Assembly: GCF_014192715.1 (NCBI RefSeq)
Contig: NZ_JACHYH010000004.1
Coordinates: 62,001-126,000 of the forward strand
Origin: Luteibacter sp. Sphag1AF
GTDB taxonomy: Bacteria; Pseudomonadota; Gammaproteobacteria; Xanthomonadales; Rhodanobacteraceae
Direction: 5' to 3'
Length of the DNA: 64,000 nt
Part shown: piece by piece, positions 24,557-33,098 of the stretch
Layout: each line of letters opens with the position of its first letter
Position numbering within the stretch: the first letter of the stretch is position 1
Program-made: the position numbers and the translations under genes
The notes under the pieces: model-generated
The model's database searches: none
What the model saw: only the letters and a program-made list of their open reading frames with translations
Told to the model about the DNA's origin: nothing

Positions 24557-26251
24557 TCATGGAACCGGACGACCCGCCGAGCGCCATTCATACCGTGGTG
24601 GCTTTGGCGCTGGACCATCCATGGCCTTGCCGCGATCCGGCTCCAACCTCGCTTTCGGCAGCAACACTTCCACCTGGTGGCGATCATCCTTGGGAAGCAC
24701 GGCCAGCAATGGCGGCACATGCTCGGGGCTCACCTGAGCGAACTGGCCCACGGTCGATCGCAGCAGGTTCGTAACACGTGACTGCCGCGCTTTGAGTGTG
24801 TCACCCCGACCCACCAAATCCGCCAGCTCGGCCAGATGGGTCCGCGCCGTGGTCTTTAAGTCCTGAACGTGTCGGTGGTCGAACTGGATTTCGTGGGACA
24901 GTTCCCGCCACATCCGCGGCCTTCCGCTCTTTCCATGGATCGCTTTGGCTCGCATCATCTGCCAACGATGCGTGGCCTCCCACTTTTTCAGGCGCACGTC
25001 TGCCTCCGCGCGTTGCGCGCGACTGTCATCAAGCGCGGTGTCCGTATCCAATCTTGCCACCGTGCGTCGCCGCTGATCTTCGTCGTGCTGAACCAACGCC
25101 TTGGCAAAGGATCGTAAGGCACGAAGCGCGCGCTCAATCACACGAAGAAGTTCAACGAGCCTCGCGAAAACATCGTGTTGCGCAGGCGTCACGGGGACCG
25201 GTGCAGTCGCGCGAAAGCGCGCAAGCAGCGCGGTGTCCGCCAACGGCGCCGCATCAACCGTGGATGCGCCAGCAATCTCGGGTTCGATGTTGAAGCCCTC
25301 CCACCTGGGCGACCGCGCATGCCGACGGCGGGTCAGTGGAAGGCGATCGAGCAACGCCGGCGCCTCGGACGGCTCGGGTGTCGCTATGGGCACCGAGGCT
25401 TCGCGGGAGACATCGGCAACAGCCTGGTTTGTTTGCGCCGCGACTGCGGTGACGTGAGCGAGTTCGTAGACCTTGCTCATAAGGACAATCTCGCGCACGG
25501 CGTCACCCTTGCGGGTAAAGAAGCCTTTACGTTCCAACGCAGTGGCCGGGGCGCCGAGCGTCCGCTGCGGCACGGTAGGCAGGCCTTGGCGGAGGTAACT
25601 CCGGTGGTCGTAGTCCGCAGGCAAGCCCAGGGCAGCGGTGGATTGGTTCCACAACTCCGCCCACTTGGCATTGAACTGTTCAACGATGCCCGCGGACGTG
25701 CGTTTGTTCGACAGCACGGACAACTTTGCACCGAAACCTGAGCCCGCAGGATCGTTCTCCGCCCCCGAGCAGATCAGTTGCCGCGTTGGGAAATACAAGT
25801 GCGCGTGGTAGCCAACCTTGTCCCGAGATTTGGCCACGCCGAGCGCATCCACGTCGGCATCGCGATGGAGACCAACGGAGACCGCCGTGGTCAGTTGCTG
25901 CGCAATGAACCGGGCCAGGTGCTCGGCCAGGTCACCGGCCTGCGCATCCGACAAACCGAAGGGGATTGGAATGCGATAGTCACGAGCGACCTGCGCATCC
26001 TTGCGCTTCTCCGCGGCCTCTGCACGGTTCCAGAGTTCGGTGGGGTCCGTCGCCCAGGCCGGTGCGCCGAGCGGCGCCACGGTGAGCGCACGGACAATCT
26101 CTTCGCCCAACTCGCGTTTCCGATAGTCGTGCCACGTCTGTGTGCGTTCGTCGTAGAGCCGGAGGCCCAGACGATACGCGGCGCCCGCCACGGCCGAGTG
26201 GCCTGACGAGCGCGTGTGAGTTTGAAGGTGGGGGCGGGCATGTTGCGACAA
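24557..26251 (-). CDS. MobA/MobL-family relaxase
   Basis: 564-residue DNA relaxase that would nick the element's origin of transfer and pilot the strand. The N-terminal catalytic domain shows THTRSSGHSAVAGAAYRLG (likely catalytic Tyr26), ELWNRAEAAEKRKDAQVARDYRIPIP and the metal motif YHAHLYF (H149, H151). The C-terminal half is helical and charged with no primase signature. I choose TTG 26251 because AAGGAGG lies 5 bp upstream and translation then begins at the conserved motif. ATG 26296 and GTG 26311 lack a ribosome site. No coupling protein or mating-pair genes are present, so transfer would need a helper. Confidence 0.85.
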   Translation of the reverse strand: MSQHARPHLQTHTRSSGHSAVAGAAYRLGLRLYDERTQTWHDYRKRELGEEIVRALTVAPLGAPAWATDPTELWNRAEAAEKRKDAQVARDYRIPIPFGLSDAQAGDLAEHLARFIAQQLTTAVSVGLHRDADVDALGVAKSRDKVGYHAHLYFPTRQLICSGAENDPAGSGFGAKLSVLSNKRTSAGIVEQFNAKWAELWNQSTAALGLPADYDHRSYLRQGLPTVPQRTLGAPATALERKGFFTRKGDAVREIVLMSKVYELAHVTAVAAQTNQAVADVSREASVPIATPEPSEAPALLDRLPLTRRRHARSPRWEGFNIEPEIAGASTVDAAPLADTALLARFRATAPVPVTPAQHDVFARLVELLRVIERALRALRSFAKALVQHDEDQRRRTVARLDTDTALDDSRAQRAEADVRLKKWEATHRWQMMRAKAIHGKSGRPRMWRELSHEIQFDHRHVQDLKTTARTHLAELADLVGRGDTLKARQSRVTNLLRSTVGQFAQVSPEHVPPLLAVLPKDDRHQVEVLLPKARLEPDRGKAMDGPAPKPPRYEWRSAGRPVP

Positions 26252-26371
26252 TCCATCCTCCTTGATGGTCGTGCAGCGAGGCACGATGGCGGTCATCCTT
26301 GACCAAAACACGGCGGGCGTCGGGCAACACGCCCCCTCGCCCCCACGTGCAACATCAAAGCAGAGCCGCGC

Positions 26372-26397
26372 GACATGTCAAGGACACTTGACATGTC
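26372..26397. promoter_or_regulatory. perfect inverted repeat upstream of the relaxase
   Basis: GACATGTCAAG (26372-26382) and CTTGACATGTC (26387-26397) are a perfect 11-bp inverted repeat with a 4-nt spacer, and each arm contains the palindrome GACATGTC. It lies 120 bp upstream of the relaxase start. It is either an operator for a dimeric regulator or part of the origin of transfer; no nic consensus is recognised. The GC-rich stretch to 26470 has further short inverted repeats. Confidence 0.55.
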
Positions 26398-26528
26398 AGA
26401 GTTGGGCGCTGGGTCTGCGGCGGGCATCACCCCGGGGCCAGGGCCTGCCGGGGCTCGGCTCCGGACTTTGCAGTGCTTCGGCTCTGAGCGTCGTGTTCGC
26501 AGAACACTAAGACGCGCTCTTGCTGACT

Positions 26529-27110
26529 TTACGCGGTGTGCTTTTTCTCTGGCTTCAAGCTGAGGACACCTTTGGTTCTAGGCTTAACCTCACTGGGCTC
26601 AGAAATGACATCCTCACTTGGATCCTTTCTTGACTTCCTAACCTCAACCACGGTTGGTGGAGGTGTCACAAGAGCGAACTGAGGCTTGCGAGCCGAAGCA
26701 ACACGACCTGAATAACGTCCTATTTCGGTGTCGTAAACCGATCGCGTGTATTCGTAAATCGTCGTGACGCTAAAGAAGTTGAGGAGAGGAAAATACTTCA
26801 GAATCATCAAGCACGACGGCGAAAGCGTCATGTGGACAGAAAAGTCGCCTCTCGACTGATAAACCTTACCTACTTGACCGCACTTGTCCCAGAGCATCTG
26901 AGGGACCGTTCGCTTGCACTTTTTTAGCCAGGGGCCATGACGGTGCTTAATGTGTTCGGCACCCCATTCCCTGTCTCCGAGAAAGAGGCGTATTGGCGCG
27001 TCCTCAGTAAGAAAAGGAAGCGATCCGGCGGGCATCATGCCAAAATCGGGCGAGCCATTGACTGTCCAGAACTCGGCGCCAGTCGGTATCTCATACGTTT
27101 CGAAGTCCAT
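26529..27110 (-). CDS. hypothetical protein, BECR-type nuclease candidate
   Basis: 193-residue protein from ATG 27110, with noticeably lower GC than its neighbours. The central domain has WGAEHIKHRHGPW (about residues 49-61), then GQVGKVYQSRGDFSVHM, LSPSCLMILKYFPLLN and FFSVTTIYEY (about 112-121). The spacing of an HI..RH motif, a Gly-led strand and a terminal S/T-x-Y strand recalls the barnase/EndoU/colicin E5/RelE (BECR) RNase fold. The C-terminal 55 residues are Lys/Pro/Glu rich. No signal peptide and no evident immunity gene adjoin it. The nuclease assignment is pattern inference, not a match to a family I can name. Confidence 0.5.
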   Translation of the reverse strand: MDFETYEIPTGAEFWTVNGSPDFGMMPAGSLPFLTEDAPIRLFLGDREWGAEHIKHRHGPWLKKCKRTVPQMLWDKCGQVGKVYQSRGDFSVHMTLSPSCLMILKYFPLLNFFSVTTIYEYTRSVYDTEIGRYSGRVASARKPQFALVTPPPTVVEVRKSRKDPSEDVISEPSEVKPRTKGVLSLKPEKKHTA

Positions 27111-27477
27111 TGCCCCGCCTTAACTGCGTCCTACCGTCATCTTGCCATGAACGTGAAGGTCTGGTAACCTCTGCATGCCGATAACGACGATTGACCCATC
27201 TGAGTGGCACGAAGATGAGGTCCACCTGCAGCGGCACCGGGGCCACACAGCATTAGCTGACCGGCGGGCGGAGAGAACCTAAGTTGTCACCGGGATAGGA
27301 TATACGGTGTTGTTGTCGCTTAGGATGGGCACCAGGTAACTGGGTCTACGGGCGCCGTCCAAATGATTTTCGCCAAAAGCCGCCTAGTGCGGCTTTTGGT
27401 TTTTTTGGTCGGCGAACACCGATTGATTGCCCACTCAGACGCACGTAGGCATGCGAGCAAGCCGGATTAGCAACTCT
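27111..27477. other. gene-free region with a plus-strand terminator
   Basis: No convincing gene. A strong terminator-like hairpin CCAAAAGCCGC (27373-27383) with GCGGCTTTTGG (27389-27399), followed by seven T, faces plus-strand transcription. No plus-strand gene precedes it, so a short transcript from somewhere in 27150-27370 is possible. The left part should hold the promoter of the minus-strand gene starting at 27110. Confidence 0.5.
27373..27406 (+). terminator. rho-independent terminator inside the element
   Basis: 11-bp perfect stem (CCAAAAGCCGC/GCGGCTTTTGG) with a 5-nt loop and a T-rich tail of GGTTTTTTT. It lies 72 bp beyond the integrase stop in the opposite direction, so it insulates the integrase from plus-strand reading or ends an unannotated short transcript. 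Confidence 0.75.
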
Positions 27478-28914
27478 TCATCGCTCTGTTCTTAGCATCA
27501 AACCTAACTCATAGAAATCGATCCACTCGTCCCACCGCAATCCCGGGAAGAAAGCCGACAACTCCCTGGCGCTCCACGCCCGCATGTAGTCACCGGCATG
27601 CACGTCCTCGCCAGCCTCATGGCCGACCAGTGCGCGGCGACGCTCCGCTGGCAAATCTGATCCTTGAAGCGTTTGGATGACGGTCTTGCGCAGGCTGTGA
27701 AAACCGACGATCCCCGCTGCACGCCGTGGCTTGATGCCGAGCGTGCCCAGGTAGTAACTGAAAGATTTGGAGATGCTGTTCCCCGCACCCGCACGACTGT
27801 CAATGCGCATGTCAGGGAACAGGCGTTCCGCACCACGCGCTCGCAACGCCTCGACGCGCTCCCACAATCCGAGCCGCAGCAGGTCGGGATGGATGGGCAC
27901 CAGGCGCCGGCTGCTCTCCGTCTTCAACGACTGCCCATCGCTGTCGGCGGTCAGACGCATGCACTGCACACCGTCGACGATCTCGAAGTCCCGCAGGAAG
28001 AGTTGCGCCACTTCCGAAACGCGCGCGCCGCTGTAAAGCCCGATGAGCGCACCCCAACGCACGTGATCGCCGCGGGTCCGCTTGAGGTTGGCCGGGTCAA
28101 AGATGCGCTTCAACGTGATGGGCTCAAAACTCTCCCAGGCATGGCCACCCGCGCGGAGCGCCTTTTTCTCGGCCGCCTTCAGAACCACCACACCCTTGAC
28201 CGGGTTCTCGCCCTTGGAGATATGCCCCGCCCGGATCAGTGCTTCGAAGATCTGCGCGACGTGGGAAACGGTGTTCGCAACGTAACGCTTCGTCAGTCCG
28301 CTGCGCAGCAAATCGGTGGCCCAGGCTGATGCCATGGGACGGGTGATTTCGTTGACCGGAACCTTGGGGCCGATGGCTTTAACAAACGCCGCACACGACC
28401 GCCTCCGCTGCTCAAACGTGTTGGGCTTGAGGGTGCGGCCCTCGGTCTCTTCATACGTCAAGATGGCATCGGCCAGGGTCGGCGCCTTAAGCATCTTCGA
28501 CTTGGCTTCGGTCAGGAGACCCGGAGGCAACTGGACGCCCTGGAGCGCGCCCTTAGCCTGGGCGCCCAGCAAGATCGTCAGCGCCGCGGCGGCGCCGTCG
28601 TTGTCTTCCTGACTGCCGTTCGTTTTGACCCCGTAGAGCCCTCCCGGGAGGGGCTGGATTTCATACCGGCGCAAGCCCTTCAGATACTCGTCGAAGTCGC
28701 TTCCCATGCTTGGCCGTCCCCTGGCTTCCCTGAAGACCTGAGCATACTGCGCGCTGAGCACGTATGCCCAGACCTGAGCCGAGGCTGGGTCACGGGTGCG
28801 GAGACTACGCTTGATGATCCGGAGCCCGAGCGCGTCATGCAGATCGCGGGGAACGGTTAGTCGGAAGTGCCAGACGCCCGAGGCATGGCGGACCAGATGA
28901 TGGGGGAGACGCAT
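27478..28914 (-). CDS. int: tyrosine site-specific integrase
   Basis: 478-residue phage-type integrase beginning at ATG 28914. The N-terminal region (LPHHLVRHASGVWHFRLTVP) is a DUF6538-like arm-binding domain, then a core-binding domain about 145-245 and the catalytic domain from about 265. Catalytic residues are R298 (SGARVSEV), H406 and R409 (GFHSLRK), H432 (VGHEAG) and Y443 (GDYM). It is intact and reads away from the tRNA-Gln attachment site, whose 3' end is 85 bp upstream of the gene. This is the usual arrangement for an integrase that targets the tRNA 3' end. Confidence 0.93.
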   Translation of the reverse strand: MRLPHHLVRHASGVWHFRLTVPRDLHDALGLRIIKRSLRTRDPASAQVWAYVLSAQYAQVFREARGRPSMGSDFDEYLKGLRRYEIQPLPGGLYGVKTNGSQEDNDGAAAALTILLGAQAKGALQGVQLPPGLLTEAKSKMLKAPTLADAILTYEETEGRTLKPNTFEQRRRSCAAFVKAIGPKVPVNEITRPMASAWATDLLRSGLTKRYVANTVSHVAQIFEALIRAGHISKGENPVKGVVVLKAAEKKALRAGGHAWESFEPITLKRIFDPANLKRTRGDHVRWGALIGLYSGARVSEVAQLFLRDFEIVDGVQCMRLTADSDGQSLKTESSRRLVPIHPDLLRLGLWERVEALRARGAERLFPDMRIDSRAGAGNSISKSFSYYLGTLGIKPRRAAGIVGFHSLRKTVIQTLQGSDLPAERRRALVGHEAGEDVHAGDYMRAWSARELSAFFPGLRWDEWIDFYELGLMLRTER

Positions 28915-28958
28915 GGTTGGTGTTGACCAACCGAGTGACCAAGCGCGCCTGCACCTAG

Positions 28959-29016
28959 AAACGAAAAAGCCCCTGCGTAAGCAGGGGCTTTGACGATTTG
29001 GCTGGGAAACTAGGAT
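28959..29016. repeat. right attachment repeat (attR) in tRNA-Gln
   Basis: 58-bp repeat matching 19225-19282 at 56 positions. It spans the terminator of the tRNA (AAGCCCCTGC/GCAGGGGCTT) and the 3'-terminal 18 bases of tRNA-Gln including CCA. The integrase cuts somewhere in this segment; insertion leaves the tRNA gene whole. Confidence 0.88.
28965..28990 (-). terminator. tRNA-Gln terminator
   Basis: On the minus strand AAGCCCCTGC pairs with GCAGGGGCTT around a 4-nt loop, followed by TTTTCG. It lies 9 bp beyond the tRNA 3' end. The same hairpin is carried in the left element repeat, so the donor attachment site also contains it. Confidence 0.85.
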
Positions 29017-29072
29017 TCGAACCTAGATAAACAGAGTCAGAGTCTGTTGTCCTACCGTTAGACGATTTCCCA
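28999..29072 (-). tRNA. tRNA-Gln (CTG)
   Basis: 74-nt tRNA. Acceptor TGGGAAA pairs with TTTCCCA, the D-arm holds TCTAACGGTAGGAC, the anticodon stem ACAGA/TCTGT encloses loop CTCTGAC with anticodon CTG, and the T-arm reads CTAGGTTCGAATCCTAG. The 3' end carries encoded GCCA. It decodes CAG. The 3' half is the attachment site of the element to its left. Confidence 0.95.
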
Positions 29073-29144
29073 ATAAAACCAGAACCGGTGCACTCTGACC
29101 TTGGAGCACCGACCCTTGAAGCATTTGCCCTAGTGGAACAGAGC

Positions 29145-29537
29145 TTAGCGCTTCGAGAACTGCGTAGCGCGGCGAGCCTTGTGGAGACCGACCTTCTTAC
29201 GCTCAACTTCGCGAGCGTCGCGGGTCATGAAACCAGCCTTGCGAAGCGGCGACTTCAGCGCTTCGTCGTACTCAACCAGGGCGCGGGAGATGCCGAGGCG
29301 GATAGCGCCGGCCTGACCCGTGATGCCGCCACCGGCGACAGTCACCATGATATCAAACTTTTCGGTGTTCTCGGTCAGTTCGAGCGGCTGGCGCACGATC
29401 ATGCGCGAGGTCTCGCGGCCGAAGAACTGGTCGAGGGGCTTGCCGTTGACCACGATGCCACCGGTGCCCTTGCGAAGGAACACGCGGGCGGCGGAGGTCT
29501 TGCGACGGCCGGTGCCGTAATTCTGCTGAGTCGCCAT
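29145..29537 (-). CDS. rpsI: 30S ribosomal protein S9
   Basis: 130-residue ribosomal protein of the small subunit. Signatures are the N-terminal [19 protein letters not shown], the [14 protein letters not shown] segment, and the basic C-terminal tail [17 protein letters not shown] that reaches the P-site tRNA. I start at the second ATG (29537, MATQQNY), which matches the family N-terminus; ATG 29540 adds one Met. It follows rplM by 9 bp in the conserved rplM-rpsI operon. Confidence 0.97.
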   Translation of the reverse strand: MATQQNYGTGRRKTSAARVFLRKGTGGIVVNGKPLDQFFGRETSRMIVRQPLELTENTEKFDIMVTVAGGGITGQAGAIRLGISRALVEYDEALKSPLRKAGFMTRDAREVERKKVGLHKARRATQFSKR

Positions 29538-29546
29538 CATGATTCC

Positions 29547-29975
29547 TTAGAGTTCCAGCGCCTGCGGCTGCTGTGCGGTATGCGGATGCTCGGAGCCACC
29601 GTACACCTTGAGCTTGCGATACATCGCGCGGCCCAGCGGGTTCTTCGGAAGCATGCCCTTCACGGCAATTTCGATCACGCGCTCCGGATGCGTAGCCAGC
29701 AGGTCCTTGAGACTCGTGGTCTTCAGGTTGCCGACGTAGCCGGTGAAGCGGTGGTACATCTTGTCGTCCAGCTTGGCGCCGGTGACTGCCACCTTCTCTG
29801 CGTTGACCACGACGATGTAATCGCCGGTATCGACGTGCGGGGTGAACTCCGGCTTATGCTTGCCGCGAAGACGACGCGCGATCTCGGTCGACAGACGACC
29901 GAGGGTCTTGTTCGTGGCGTCTACCACGAACCAATCGCGCTTGACGCTTTCCGGCTTGGCGCTGAACGTTTTCAT
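29547..29975 (-). CDS. rplM: 50S ribosomal protein L13
   Basis: 142-residue large-subunit protein, normal length. The N-terminal [28 protein letters not shown] and the family segment [22 protein letters not shown] are clear, as is the [20 protein letters not shown]-terminal signature. It is the promoter-proximal gene of the rplM-rpsI pair. Confidence 0.97.
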   Translation of the reverse strand: MKTFSAKPESVKRDWFVVDATNKTLGRLSTEIARRLRGKHKPEFTPHVDTGDYIVVVNAEKVAVTGAKLDDKMYHRFTGYVGNLKTTSLKDLLATHPERVIEIAVKGMLPKNPLGRAMYRKLKVYGGSEHPHTAQQPQALEL

Positions 29976-30105
29976 TTCGGAATACCTAGTCTGCCGCCGC
30001 GAGGCGGAACACGAAATCGGTGAATCAAAGGCGCGAGAGAATAGCTGAACTTTCCCTCATCGCGCAAGCCCACCGATCGGTGAGCTTTGGGCCGACGATG
30101 ATAAC

Positions 30106-31320
30106 ATGACTTTTATGCCTGTCGACAACCGCGAAACAATAATTTCTCTCGCGGACCAGTGCGTCATGTGCGGACTGTGCCTTCCCCAGTGCCCAACGTA
30201 TTTGCTGGACGCGCAGGAAGCCGAGTCCCCACGGGGCCGAATCGCCATGGCCGCCGCAGTCGCCAAGGATACCGTAACTGCAACGCCCGCGCTAAGGCTC
30301 CATCTGGACCATTGCCTCGGCTGCATGAGCTGCGAGAAGGTTTGCCCCGCCAAAGTGCGTTTTGGCGAGCTTCTTGTGGAAACCCGGGCCCTGCTGGGCC
30401 CCTCCCCGGCGCGGGCACGTGTTCTTTCAGATGTGGTCCGGCGTCCTTCGATCTATCGGTGGATACGCGCCGCAGCCCGGCCCGCCCCGATACGCAGGCT
30501 GATGGCCCGCGTCGCCCGTCAGCTTCCCCGCTCAAGCGCCTGGCGGGCCGCCGCCACGATTCTGCTGGGACGCTTCACCAAAAACGGGGCGCTGCCCGCG
30601 CCCCTGCCCCCGCAGGGGGCATCCATGGGGCCGTCGCAAGATCGCGTCGCCCTGTTTCCAGGCTGCGTGGCCAGCGTGGAGGACGCCGCAGCACAACGCG
30701 CCGCCGCCACGCTGCTCAGGGCAGCAGGCTATGAGGTGACGGTATTACCGGCCTTCTGCTGCGGCGCCATGGATGCTCACGCGGGCGCCGCTGCAAGCGC
30801 GCAAGCCTCGGCCGAAGCAGTACGAGAGGCATTTGCCGGTTCAGGGGCCAGCCAACTGGTCACCGCCACGCCAGGTTGCCTGTCCACGCTGCGCCATGCG
30901 CTTCCGGAACGCTCGGCCGACGATGTCATCACGCTTCTGGCCGCCCGCGCGGATCGGCTTGCTTTTCGCGCCCTCCACGAGCGCGTCGCACTGCACATTC
31001 CCTGCACTCAGACCAACGTGGCGCGCAGTGATACCGCCTTGCGCACGTTGCTATCGCGCATTCCCGGCCTCGATGCCGCTTCGCTGCCGGCCCAGCCAAC
31101 CTGCTGTGGCGCGGCCGGAACTCACATGCTGGATTTCCCGGAGCGCGCACAGACCTTGCGGGACATGACGCTGCGACAAGTCACCGCGTTGGCGCCTTCA
31201 CGACTTCTGTCATCCAATGTGGGCTGCCGCATGCACCTGGCAGCGGGCATGACGCCGGAAACCGCCGTGCCTGACCTGCACCCGCTTACTCTGCTTGCCG
31301 ATCAACTGGAGTCACCATGA
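30106..31320 (+). CDS. Fe-S oxidoreductase subunit, GlcF-like
   Basis: 404-residue cytoplasmic iron-sulfur protein of the glycolate-oxidase subunit type. Two 4Fe-4S ferredoxin clusters lie at the N-terminus (CVMCGLCLPQCP and CLGCMSCEKVCP), then two CCG domains (GCVASVEDAAA with FCCGAMDAHAG, and HIPCTQTN with PTCCGAAGTH). The CCG domains hold a further cluster or bind a partner flavoprotein. No flavin subunit (glcD/E) is adjacent, so its electron donor is unknown. The frame starts at ATG 30106; ATG 30115 is also possible. Its stop overlaps coq7 by 4 bp. Confidence 0.85.
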   Translation: MTFMPVDNRETIISLADQCVMCGLCLPQCPTYLLDAQEAESPRGRIAMAAAVAKDTVTATPALRLHLDHCLGCMSCEKVCPAKVRFGELLVETRALLGPSPARARVLSDVVRRPSIYRWIRAAARPAPIRRLMARVARQLPRSSAWRAAATILLGRFTKNGALPAPLPPQGASMGPSQDRVALFPGCVASVEDAAAQRAAATLLRAAGYEVTVLPAFCCGAMDAHAGAAASAQASAEAVREAFAGSGASQLVTATPGCLSTLRHALPERSADDVITLLAARADRLAFRALHERVALHIPCTQTNVARSDTALRTLLSRIPGLDAASLPAQPTCCGAAGTHMLDFPERAQTLRDMTLRQVTALAPSRLLSSNVGCRMHLAAGMTPETAVPDLHPLTLLADQLESP

Positions 31321-31958
31321 CCGTCCGCACACTCAGCCCACTGGATCGCCTTCTCTCCGGCATCGAACGCGCCATGGAGGCCGTCGGCGGGTCCCCGGAA
31401 GCCGGGCGACGCTCACCGGGCGATGTGGTTCCGGACGTTGCCATGGAAGAAGCGGATCGCAGGCACGCTGCGGGCCTCATGCGCATCAATCACGTGGGCG
31501 AAGTCTGCGCCCAGGCGCTTTATGTGGGCCAGGCCGCCCTGGCGCGCACCGAGGAAACCCGCGCCCACCTCATGCATGCCGCCGCCGAGGAAACCGACCA
31601 TCTGGCGTGGTGCGCCGAGCGCCTGAAGCAGTTGGACAGCCGCCCGAGCCTGCTCAATCCACTGTGGTATGCGGGCAGTTACGCCATCGGCGTGGCCGCC
31701 GCTGCCATTGGCGACCCGATCAGCCTGGGCTTCGTGGTGGAAACCGAACGTCAGGTGGAAGCCCATCTGGCGGAGCATTTGCAAAGCCTGCCCGCTGAAG
31801 ACGAGCGCTCGCGTGCCATCCTGCGGCAGATGCAGGAGGACGAAATCCGCCATGCGCAGAACGCCCAGGAACGTGGCGGCGTCGACCTGCCCTGGCCAAT
31901 TCCGGGGCTGATGCACGCCGCGTCCAAGGTCATGAAGACCGTGGCCTACCGCTTCTGA
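31317..31958 (+). CDS. coq7: 2-polyprenyl-3-methyl-6-methoxy-1,4-benzoquinone monooxygenase
   Basis: 213-residue di-iron hydroxylase of ubiquinone biosynthesis, membrane-associated. The di-iron ligands are seen in MRINHVGEVCAQALY, EETDHLAW, the helix FVVETERQVEAH and EDEIRHAQ. An N-terminal extension of about 50 residues is as in the bacterial Coq7 group. It overlaps the Fe-S gene by 4 bp, so co-translation is likely, and it is followed by a terminator at 31988. Confidence 0.94.
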   Translation: MTVRTLSPLDRLLSGIERAMEAVGGSPEAGRRSPGDVVPDVAMEEADRRHAAGLMRINHVGEVCAQALYVGQAALARTEETRAHLMHAAAEETDHLAWCAERLKQLDSRPSLLNPLWYAGSYAIGVAAAAIGDPISLGFVVETERQVEAHLAEHLQSLPAEDERSRAILRQMQEDEIRHAQNAQERGGVDLPWPIPGLMHAASKVMKTVAYRF

Positions 31959-31987
31959 GGGCTGACTCACCAGCCGCATATGCAAAA

Positions 31988-32011
31988 AACCCCGCTTTCG
32001 CGGGGCTTGGT
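31988..32011 (+). terminator. terminator after coq7
   Basis: CCCCGC pairs with GCGGGG around a 4-nt TTTC loop, followed by CTTGGTTGTT. It lies about 30 bp beyond the coq7 stop and just before the convergent speD stop. Confidence 0.7.
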
Positions 32012-32013
32012 TG

Positions 32014-32799
32014 TTACATCAGGTTGCGGCCGTGGAACAGTTCTTCGATCTCCCGGCGCAGCAGCGACTCGATGCGCTGACGCTCCTTGAACGACAGATC
32101 GTCGGCCTGAGCCTCGAACAGATACGTGTCCAGGTCGAAGTCCTTGATGTGCATCTTCGTGTGGAAGATGTTTTCCTGATAGACGTTGACGTCGAACATC
32201 TCGTACTTCTGACGGATGTGCTTGGCCAGGTAGTCCTGCACCGAGTTGATCTTGTGGTCGATGAAGTGCTTCTTGCCCTTCACGTCGCGGGTAAAGCCGC
32301 GCACGCGGTAGTCCGCGATCACGATGTCCGACTCGAAGCTGTCGATCAGGTAGTTCAGGGCCTTCAGCGGCGAGATCACGCCACAGGTGGCCACGTCGAT
32401 ATCGGCACGGAACGTGGCAATACCGTTGTGCGGGTGGGTTTCCGGGTAGGTATGGACGGTGATGTGGCTCTTGTCCATGTGCGCTACAACGGCGCCCGAA
32501 ATCGTGTCACGTCCCAGCTTTTCGACCACCGGCTCCTCGGAAATGAGGATGGTGACCGACGCGCCCTGCGGATCGTAGTCCTGACGGGCGATGTTGAGGA
32601 TGTTGGCGCCGATGATCTCGGCCACGTCCGTCAGGATCTGGGTCAGGCGGTCGGCGTCGTACTGCTCATCAATGTATTCGATGTAGTTCTGACGCTGCTG
32701 CTCGGACACGGCGTAGCAGATGTCGTAGATGTTGAAGCTGAGTGCCTTGGTCAGGTTGTTGAAACCCTGAAGGCGAAGACGGGGAAGCGGTTTAACCAC
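32014..32799 (-). CDS. speD: S-adenosylmethionine decarboxylase proenzyme
   Basis: 261-residue pyruvoyl enzyme of the E. coli (SpeD class I) type, supplying aminopropyl groups for spermidine. Self-cleavage would occur at S111 in [12 protein letters not shown]. Also clear are [18 protein letters not shown], the [17 protein letters not shown] active-site region and [14 protein letters not shown] choose GTG 32799 behind GGAGAG because the product then starts [17 protein letters not shown], equivalent to the E. coli N-terminus. The open frame to 32964 adds residues without family similarity. It is divergent from clp. Confidence 0.94.
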   Translation of the reverse strand: MVKPLPRLRLQGFNNLTKALSFNIYDICYAVSEQQRQNYIEYIDEQYDADRLTQILTDVAEIIGANILNIARQDYDPQGASVTILISEEPVVEKLGRDTISGAVVAHMDKSHITVHTYPETHPHNGIATFRADIDVATCGVISPLKALNYLIDSFESDIVIADYRVRGFTRDVKGKKHFIDHKINSVQDYLAKHIRQKYEMFDVNVYQENIFHTKMHIKDFDLDTYLFEAQADDLSFKERQRIESLLRREIEELFHGRNLM

Positions 32800-33098
32800 A
32801 GCGACTCTCCGAGGCCGGAAATCGGCCAGCAGTAGACGCGGGTTAGCTACATGGGTCCCCGCAAAGGATTGAGGCAACGAACAGGAAGTGTCCGTGACTC
32901 GTGTTACCGGTATGAGACCCTGTGAAGGGAAGCCATCATCCGAAGGGGGGAAATTATGGGGCAAGATGCTCAGAATTTGAACAAGCAGTGCCAGACGTCA
33001 TACATCGCCCTAACTCTGCAATAATCCTCGACGGATGTGGCGCGTCAGTGACGCCGGTCTTCGGCCGGCCACTGCAAGGGGCCGCCACCCCCCATCGG

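Larger units (their letters stand above)
19225..29016. mobile_element. integrative mobilizable element in tRNA-Gln
   Basis: About 9.7 kb bounded by 58-bp direct repeats (19225-19282 and 28959-29016) identical at 56 positions. The right copy contains the 3' end of tRNA-Gln plus its terminator; the left copy is the displaced target-site duplicate. An intact tyrosine integrase points away from the tRNA at the right end, and a MobA/MobL relaxase lies inside without conjugation or type IV secretion genes, so it would need a helper element. Other content is an XRE-ImmA/IrrE module, a BECR-like candidate toxin gene, small DNA-binding-like proteins and a decayed integrase. The fragmentary second integrase suggests recombination between elements. 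Confidence 0.9.
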
